64,000 nucleotides of DNA from Pseudacidovorax sp. GTDB taxonomy: Bacteria; Pseudomonadota; Gammaproteobacteria; Burkholderiales; Burkholderiaceae_C. Below the pieces are notes generated by a model. That model made no database searches, was not told where the DNA came from, and was given only the letters and a program-made list of their open reading frames with translations. The stretch spans positions 1 to 64,000 of the forward strand of contig NZ_JAGOPN010000028.1 of assembly GCF_017991995.1 (NCBI RefSeq). Direction: 5' to 3'. The position numbers were made by a program, and so were the translations under genes. Below, piece by piece: positions 59,084-64,000 of this stretch (position 1 is the stretch's first letter; every line of letters starts with the position of its first letter).

Positions 59084-61024
59084 TCAGAAGCTGAAACCCA
59101 GGCGCAGGTGCAGCCGGAACTTGCGCGTCTCCACGCCATAGCCCAGATCGGCCTGCACCGGCCCCACGGGGCTGCGCCAGCGGGCGCCCACGCCCACGCC
59201 CACCTGCGGCTTGTTGAGCTGGCTCACCTGGTCGGCCACGCTGCCGGCGTCGACGAAGACCACGCTTTCCCAGGCCGAGACCTTGTTGTCGAAGACCAGC
59301 GGCTTCTGCCATTCGGCGCTGAGCACGGCCAGGTAGCGGCCCGCCACGGTGGCGCCGCTGGCATTGGTGGTGCCGATGGAGCGGTAGGCGTAGCCGCGCA
59401 CGCTGGTGTCGCCGCCGGTCAGGAAGAGCAGGGTGGAGGGGATCTGCGCATCGTCCGTGGCCGTCACGGCGCCGACCTGCGCCCGCAGCGCCAGCCGCGA
59501 TTGCCGTGCCAGGCCGGGCGCGTCGCCCTCGGCCACGCGGCCCAGCGGCAGGATGTAGAGCGAGCGCACGTCGGCGCGGGTGAACGGCCGTTGGGCGCCG
59601 CTCAGGGTGTAGCCGGCACCCAGCTCCAGCCCCAGGCCCCAGCCGCGCCGCGGCGCGCCGGCGTCGTCGAAATAGCGGCCGGTCCACGACCAGTTGGCGC
59701 TCAGGGCCGAGGCCGAAGGCGGTGCGCCCAGCCCGCGGTTGAGTGCGTAGTCGTACTGCAGGTAGTAGGCGCGGTCGATCTTGGGGTCGGACTTGCTGCG
59801 GCCGAAGCGGGCCCGGCCGCTGTCGACCTCGTAGTCGCCCGACAGGTCCTGCTTGAGCTCGCCCGAGGTGATCCAGCGCCAGCCGTCGTCGCCCGGGATC
59901 GCGCTCCATTCGCTGTTGAGCGAACGGGTGTTGCGGTCCACCGAGAGCTTGGTCACCGCGCGCCAGTCCAGCAGCGGCATGCGGTTGTGGATGTGGTCGG
60001 CCGACAGCCGCGGCCCGGAGTCGGAGGTGAAGCCCGCCCCCAGCACGATCTTCTGCAGCTTGGCCTCGCGCACCTGCGCGACGACGGTGGCGGCCTGCGG
60101 GTCGGCATCGGTGTCGAGCGTGAGGAAGACCGAGTCGTAGTAGCCGCTGCTGGCCATGCGGGCCTGGGCGTCGAGCAGCTCCTGCTGGTCGTAGGGCTGG
60201 CCGGAGGGCACGCGGGCGATGCGCCGCGCGCCGTCCACGCTGTAGCGCTCGGCGCCGCGCACCTCCAGCGGCCCGAAGCGGTAGGCCGGGCCCGACTGGT
60301 AGGTGACCGACAGCCGGGCGGTGCCGGCATCGGCGTCGACGTCGGCGCGGCTCAGCGAGATGCTGCCGGTGGGAAAGCGCTGCGCGACCAGTTTGCGCAG
60401 GCCGGTGTTCTTGGCGCCGTCCCAGGCCGACTGGGTGAAGTCCTGGCCGGCCGACAGCGTCCAGCCGTCGCGGATGGCTTTGCGCTGGGCGGCGGTCTTC
60501 TCGTCGGTGGCGGTGGCGATGGGGCCGGCGAAGTCCACCTGGGCGGCCGTCACCTTGGTGCGCGGGCCCGGATCGACCCGGATGCGGACCTCGTAGGGCA
60601 CGGCGGCGTCGGCCGGCAGGTCCACCAGTTCCATCTTAAGCGTGGGCGTGAAGTAGCCCAGCGTGCCCAGCAGCTCGCGGGCATTGGCGTCGGCGGCCAC
60701 CATCAGGCGGGAGATCTCGGCCAGTTGCAGGTCGTCCAGGCGGCGGTAGCGCTGCAGCTCCAGGTGCTGCTCCAGCAGCTCGCGGGCTTCGGCGGGACCT
60801 TCGACGCGCACGTTGAAGCCGTGCCGCCCGCCCGAGGCGTCTGTGCCGTTGCTCGTGAGGGCCGACGGCGCGTCGTCGGCGCCCGCCTTGTCGTCCTTGT
60901 GCCGGCCGGACAGCAGGCTGCAGCCCTGCAGCAGCAGGGCACCGAGAAGCAGCAGCACAAAAAGAAACGCCGGCGTGCGTGCCGGCGTCGGTCGACGGGA
61001 ATCCACCCTGGGCATGGGCAGCAT
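59084..61024 (-). CDS. tamA: TamA, Omp85-family outer-membrane protein
   Basis: 646 residues. N-terminal signal with a lipobox-like LLLQGC. POTRA region to about residue 290, then a 16-strand barrel with the VRGY block (TGGDTSVRGYAYRSIG) and terminal FRLHLRLGFSF, ending in Phe as required for BAM insertion. Partner of TamB encoded directly downstream. Start either 61024 or the ATG at 61015. The lipobox is unusual for an Omp85 protein and may simply be a signal ending in Cys. Confidence 0.92.
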   Translation of the reverse strand: MLPMPRVDSRRPTPARTPAFLFVLLLLGALLLQGCSLLSGRHKDDKAGADDAPSALTSNGTDASGGRHGFNVRVEGPAEARELLEQHLELQRYRRLDDLQLAEISRLMVAADANARELLGTLGYFTPTLKMELVDLPADAAVPYEVRIRVDPGPRTKVTAAQVDFAGPIATATDEKTAAQRKAIRDGWTLSAGQDFTQSAWDGAKNTGLRKLVAQRFPTGSISLSRADVDADAGTARLSVTYQSGPAYRFGPLEVRGAERYSVDGARRIARVPSGQPYDQQELLDAQARMASSGYYDSVFLTLDTDADPQAATVVAQVREAKLQKIVLGAGFTSDSGPRLSADHIHNRMPLLDWRAVTKLSVDRNTRSLNSEWSAIPGDDGWRWITSGELKQDLSGDYEVDSGRARFGRSKSDPKIDRAYYLQYDYALNRGLGAPPSASALSANWSWTGRYFDDAGAPRRGWGLGLELGAGYTLSGAQRPFTRADVRSLYILPLGRVAEGDAPGLARQSRLALRAQVGAVTATDDAQIPSTLLFLTGGDTSVRGYAYRSIGTTNASGATVAGRYLAVLSAEWQKPLVFDNKVSAWESVVFVDAGSVADQVSQLNKPQVGVGVGARWRSPVGPVQADLGYGVETRKFRLHLRLGFSF

Positions 61025-61106
61025 TCTGGCATCGGCCTCGAGGCCGCCATGTCGGAATGCCGCCCGTCCTGCGGGGGCTTGCCGATGCGAGTTCGGCGGC
61101 CTTGTG

Positions 61107-62294
61107 CTACTTCGACAGCAGCCGCATCGCGTCTTCCAGCCCCTTGAGCGTCAGCGGGAACATGCGCTGCGACATCAGCTGCTGGATCACCGAGATGCTC
61201 TGGCGGTATTGCCACACGCCCTGCGGCTCGGGGTTGATCCAGGCGAACTTGGGGAAGGCGTGCGTCAGGCGCTGCAGCCATTCGGCGCCGGGCTCCTCGT
61301 TGTTGTATTCCACGCTGCCGCCGGGCTGCAGGATCTCGTAGGGGCTCATGGTCGCGTCGCCCACGAACACCAGCTTGTAGTCCTTGTTGTACTTGCGGAT
61401 GATGTCCCAGGTCGCGAACTTCTCGCTGAAGCGGCGGCGGTTGTTCTTCCACATGAAGTCGTAGACGCAGTTGTGGAAGTAATAGAACTCCAGGTGCTTG
61501 AACTCGGTCTTGACGGCCGAGAAGAGTTCTTCGACGCGTGCGACGTGCTCGTCCATGGTGCCGCCCACATCCATCAGCAGCAGCACCTTGACGTTGTTGT
61601 GCCGCTCGGGCCGCATCTTGATGTCGAGGTAGCCGGCATTGGCGGCGGTGCGGCTGATGGTCTGGTCCAGGTCCAGCTCGTCTTCATGCCCCTCGCGCGC
61701 GAAGCGGCGCAGCCGGCGCAGCGCCATCTTGATGTTGCGCGTGCCCAGCTCCTGGGTGTCGTCGTAGTCCTTGTACGCGCGCTGCTCCCACACCTTGACG
61801 GCGCTCTTGTTCTTGCCGACCCCGCCGATGCGGATGCCCTGGGGGTTGTAGCCGCCGTTGCCGAAGGGCGAGGTGCCGCCGGTGCCGATCCACTTGCTGC
61901 CGCCCTCGTGGCGCTCCCTCTGCTCCTCCAGGCGCTTCTTGAGCGTCTCCATCAGCTCGTCCCAGCCCATCTTTTCGATGGCGGCCTTCTGCTCGGGCGT
62001 GAGCTCCTTCTCCAGCACCTGGCGCAGCCAGTCCAGCGGCACTTCCTTGGTGAAGTCTGTGAGCATCTCCACGCCCTTGAAGTAGGCGGCGAAGGCGCGG
62101 TCGAACTTGTCGTAGTGCTTCTCGTCCTTCACCAGCGCGGTGCGGCTGAGGTAGTAGAAGTCGTCCATGCCGAAGGCATCGTCCGAGTTCGGGCCCACCA
62201 CGTCGGCCTGCAGGGCCTCCAGCAGCGTGAGGTATTCCTTGACCGACACGGGCAGCTTGGCCGCGCGCAGGGTGTAGAAGAAGTCGATCAGCAT
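61107..62294 (-). CDS. CoxE-like VWA-domain protein (MoxR partner)
   Basis: 395 residues. VLLLMDVGGTMDEHVARVEELF near residue 240 is the metal-ion-dependent adhesion site, with DVGGTM in place of the usual DxSxS/T; the start MLIDFFYTLRAAKLPVSVKEYLTLLEAL and the PEQKAAIEKMGWDELMETLKKR region match the CoxE/VWA proteins paired with MoxR AAA ATPases. The ATPase is encoded nearby at 63470. Roles of such pairs are enzyme maturation or remodelling of a target. No membrane segments. Confidence 0.88.
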   Translation of the reverse strand: MLIDFFYTLRAAKLPVSVKEYLTLLEALQADVVGPNSDDAFGMDDFYYLSRTALVKDEKHYDKFDRAFAAYFKGVEMLTDFTKEVPLDWLRQVLEKELTPEQKAAIEKMGWDELMETLKKRLEEQRERHEGGSKWIGTGGTSPFGNGGYNPQGIRIGGVGKNKSAVKVWEQRAYKDYDDTQELGTRNIKMALRRLRRFAREGHEDELDLDQTISRTAANAGYLDIKMRPERHNNVKVLLLMDVGGTMDEHVARVEELFSAVKTEFKHLEFYYFHNCVYDFMWKNNRRRFSEKFATWDIIRKYNKDYKLVFVGDATMSPYEILQPGGSVEYNNEEPGAEWLQRLTHAFPKFAWINPEPQGVWQYRQSISVIQQLMSQRMFPLTLKGLEDAMRLLSK

Positions 62295-62297
62295 GGG

Positions 62298-62591
62298 TCA
62301 GGCTCCTGGCCAGCGCTCGGGACTCTGGCGGAAATGGACGCACGCCAGCACATGGACATGCTGGCCTTCGATCCGATAGTGCATGGCGTAGGGAAAGCGG
62401 CGCAGCTTGGCGCTGCGATAGGCGCCAGGCCCGTGGCGGAAGCGCTGCGGATCGCGCGAAAGCAATTCCACCAAAGCGGCGACGCTGCGCAGGAGTTCGG
62501 CGCCAAGGCCCGTTTGCTTCGCTTCGTACCACTCGAAGGCCATGCGCAGGTCTTGTTGCGCAGGCTTCTCGAGATGCACTTCGAACTGCAT
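62298..62591 (-). CDS. RelE/ParE-superfamily toxin
   Basis: 97 residues. MQFEVHLEKPAQQDLRMAFEWYEAKQTGLG and PQRFRHGPGAYRSAKLRRFPYAMHYRIEG are plasmid-stabilisation/ParE-RelE toxin wording. The antitoxin gene precedes it by 4 bp on the same strand, the standard order. ParE types poison gyrase and RelE types cut mRNA; which one this is cannot be said from the sequence. Ends 3 bp before the CoxE-like gene. Confidence 0.85.
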   Translation of the reverse strand: MQFEVHLEKPAQQDLRMAFEWYEAKQTGLGAELLRSVAALVELLSRDPQRFRHGPGAYRSAKLRRFPYAMHYRIEGQHVHVLACVHFRQSPERWPGA

Positions 62592-62595
62592 CGAT

Positions 62596-62811
62596 TCAGA
62601 GCCGGACGCCCAGCGATGCGGCGAGTTCGGCGGGCGTGCATGCGGTGCCGGGATTTGCCTGAACCCACGCCCAGCGACGGTCGAGCTCTGCCTTGAGTTC
62701 TTCGCTCAGCGGCGGCATGAGGTCCTGGTCGATGCTGTCCCACAGATCCTCGACGAGTTGCAGCTTCTCGTGCACACCGAGTTGGGCGATTTCTTTCGGG
62801 AGTGCGCTCAT
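62596..62811 (-). CDS. Antitoxin, addiction-module component
   Basis: 71 residues from the ATG at 62811, which has AGGAGG upstream (within the last codons of the acetyltransferase gene). It is an addiction-module antitoxin: SALPKEIAQLGVHEKLQLVEDLWDSI, LSEELKAELDRRW at the centre and GTACTPAELAASLG near the end. Neutralises the RelE/ParE toxin encoded next, and usually represses the pair. The frame to 62829 is less likely as a start. Confidence 0.82.
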   Translation of the reverse strand: MSALPKEIAQLGVHEKLQLVEDLWDSIDQDLMPPLSEELKAELDRRWAWVQANPGTACTPAELAASLGVRL

Positions 62812-62812
62812 G

Positions 62813-63421
62813 TCAGCCTCCTGAGGCAAGACGGGGTTTGTCCATCAGGTACAGCAGCTGCGCCTTCACCTCCGGCCACTCGCCGGTGCGCAGGCTGTAC
62901 ATCACGGTGTCGCGGATCGTCCCGTCGCGGCGCAGGGCGTGGCCGCGGATCACGCCGTCCTTCTTCGCGCCCAGGCGCTCGATGGCGCGCTGGCTGGCGA
63001 AGTTGAAGTTGTCGGTGCGCCAGCCCACCACATGGCACTGGAGCGTCTCGAAGGCATGGCGCAGCAGCAGGAACTTGCAGGTCGTGTTGACATGCGTGCG
63101 CTGCACCCGCTTGGCATACCAGGTGTAGCCGATCTCCACCCGGCGGATGGTGGGCACGATGTCGTGGTAGCTGGTGGTGCCGAGCACCGTGCCGCTGGCC
63201 TCGTCGAGCACGGCGAAGGCCAGGCGGCTGCCGTCCTCGCGCATCTTCAGGGCCTGGGCGATGTAGGTGGCGGTGTTCTCGGGCTCGGGCACCGAGGTGA
63301 CGCGGATGTTCCAGAGTTCGCCGTCGGCGGCAGCGGCTGCCAGGCCCGACTCGTGTGCGGGCGCGAGGGGCACCAGACGCACGCCGCGCTCGCTCAGTTC
63401 AACGGGGTCGACGAAGGCCAT
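62813..63421 (-). CDS. GNAT acetyltransferase, RimJ/RimL type
   Basis: 202 residues. VRLVPLAPAHESGLAAAAADGELW, YHDIVPTIRRVEIGYTWYAKRVQRTHVNT and TDNFNFASQRAIERLGAKKDGVIR are RimJ/RimL wording (Acetyltransf_3). These acetylate N-termini of ribosomal proteins or small molecules; the substrate here is unknown. Its stop lies one base before the antitoxin ATG, so the pair is coupled in translation. Upstream is the MoxR gene, 48 bp away. Confidence 0.87.
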   Translation of the reverse strand: MAFVDPVELSERGVRLVPLAPAHESGLAAAAADGELWNIRVTSVPEPENTATYIAQALKMREDGSRLAFAVLDEASGTVLGTTSYHDIVPTIRRVEIGYTWYAKRVQRTHVNTTCKFLLLRHAFETLQCHVVGWRTDNFNFASQRAIERLGAKKDGVIRGHALRRDGTIRDTVMYSLRTGEWPEVKAQLLYLMDKPRLASGG

Positions 63422-63469
63422 GGCAGCTTGGCAGGTGGGCAGGACGGTCGTTGCAGCGGCGCAGGCCGA

Positions 63470-64000
63470 TCAGCGATTGTTGCGCTGCATGAACACCAGC
63501 TTCTCGAACAGGGTCACGTCCTGTTCGTTCTTGAGCAGCGCGCCCACCAGCGGGGGCACGGCGACCTTCTCGTCCTTGCTCTGCAGGGCCTGCAGCGGGA
63601 TGTCCTCGGCGACCAGCAGCTTGAGCCAGTCCAGCAGCTCCGAGGTCGACGGCTTCTTCTTCAGGCCGGGCAGGCCGCGCACGTCGTAGAAGGTCTTCAT
63701 CGCCGCGGCCAGCAGTTCCTGCTTGAGGTCGGGGAAATGCACCTCGACGATGCGGCGCATCGTTTCGGCGTCGGGGAACTTGATGTAGTGGAAGAAGCAG
63801 CGGCGCAGGAAGGCGTCGGGCAGCTCCTTCTCGTTGTTGGAGGTGATGAACACCACCGGCCGGTGCTTGGCCTTGATGAGCTGGCGCGTCTCGTAGCAGT
63901 AGAACTCCATCCGGTCCAGCTCGCGCAGCAGGTCGTTGGGGAATTCGATGTCGGCCTTGTCGATCTCGTCGATCAGCAGCGCCACCGGCTCGTCGGCGGT
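63470..64000 (-). CDS. MoxR-family AAA ATPase (C-terminal part, truncated by window edge)
   Basis: At least 176 residues, open to the right edge. VALLIDEIDKADIEFPNDLL is the Walker B region, VVFITSNNEKELPDAFLRRCFFHYIKFP holds sensor 1 and the arginine finger, and the lid region follows. Walker A lies beyond the window. MoxR proteins work with VWA partners such as the CoxE-like protein at 61107, as chaperones for metal or cofactor insertion into enzymes. The two are separated by the acetyltransferase and the toxin-antitoxin pair. Confidence 0.9.
   Translation of the reverse strand, partial: TADEPVALLIDEIDKADIEFPNDLLRELDRMEFYCYETRQLIKAKHRPVVFITSNNEKELPDAFLRRCFFHYIKFPDAETMRRIVEVHFPDLKQELLAAAMKTFYDVRGLPGLKKKPSTSELLDWLKLLVAEDIPLQALQSKDEKVAVPPLVGALLKNEQDVTLFEKLVFMQRNNR

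Overview
The window is a very GC-rich, densely coded bacterial chromosome segment. Several traits point to a beta-proteobacterium of the order Burkholderiales, most likely family Comamonadaceae (the Variovorax/Acidovorax/Hydrogenophaga neighbourhood): orphan Bug-type (tripartite tricarboxylate) periplasmic binding proteins, a pyrR-pyrB-pyrC' pyrimidine operon behind algH and ruvX, a UraD/allantoate-amidohydrolase fusion in a ureide operon, and GC-rich intergenic hairpin repeats of a kind common in that family. The genus cannot be fixed from the sequence alone. No gene-free stretch is longer than 300 bases.

Layout. 1-106: tail of an IS110-type transposase. 159-6804: purine/ureide catabolism (M20 hydrolase, UraD-allantoate amidohydrolase fusion, PuuE allantoinase, GntR regulator; divergent HIU hydrolase; a lipoprotein; XdhC). 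6873-13281: photolyase, then algH-ruvX-pyrR-pyrB-pyrC'-plsC and tRNA-Arg(CCT). 13413-17964: a Crp/Fnr regulator divergent from a small catabolic operon (class V PLP enzyme, unknown protein, Bug protein, RidA-like protein, cyclase). 17888-24906: RlmN-like radical SAM enzyme, moaA, a flavoprotein reductase, a ferredoxin and a large molybdopterin oxidoreductase, divergent from an AraC regulator.

25166-34354 is the most unusual block. One reading frame encodes a TetR DNA-binding domain joined to an acyl-CoA synthetase. It leads a ribose-type ABC importer whose second permease is fused to a strictosidine-synthase-like beta-propeller, with a second, partly degenerate propeller protein and the ATPase behind it. 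A 22-bp inverted repeat lies upstream of the fusion. The arrangement looks like a self-regulated uptake, (lactone) hydrolysis and CoA-activation system for an unidentified carboxylate or lactone.

34389-46292 is an envelope-glycolipid region: UDP-glucuronate 4-epimerase, two PAP2 phosphatases, a UPF0104-type membrane protein, a polyprenyl-phosphate glycosyltransferase, an ArnT-like glycosyltransferase, a 2OG-Fe(II) oxygenase, UDP-glucose dehydrogenase, a GT4-type glycosyltransferase, an LplT-like transporter and a GNAT protein. Together these could make and transfer galacturonic acid to lipid A and trim its phosphates.

46362-54950: a DUF2878-like membrane protein, then a LysR-controlled operon of eight genes (LysR plus seven: Bug protein, Tat-type alpha/beta hydrolase, FAD oxidoreductase, TIM-barrel isomerase/dehydratase, AroE-like dehydrogenase lacking both substrate serines, fluoroacetate-dehalogenase-like hydrolase, secreted SMP-30-like propeller). 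It reads as an undescribed catabolic pathway. 54994-64000: tamB-tamA, a CoxE-like VWA protein, a toxin-antitoxin pair inserted next to it, a RimJ-like acetyltransferase and the start-less end of a MoxR AAA ATPase.
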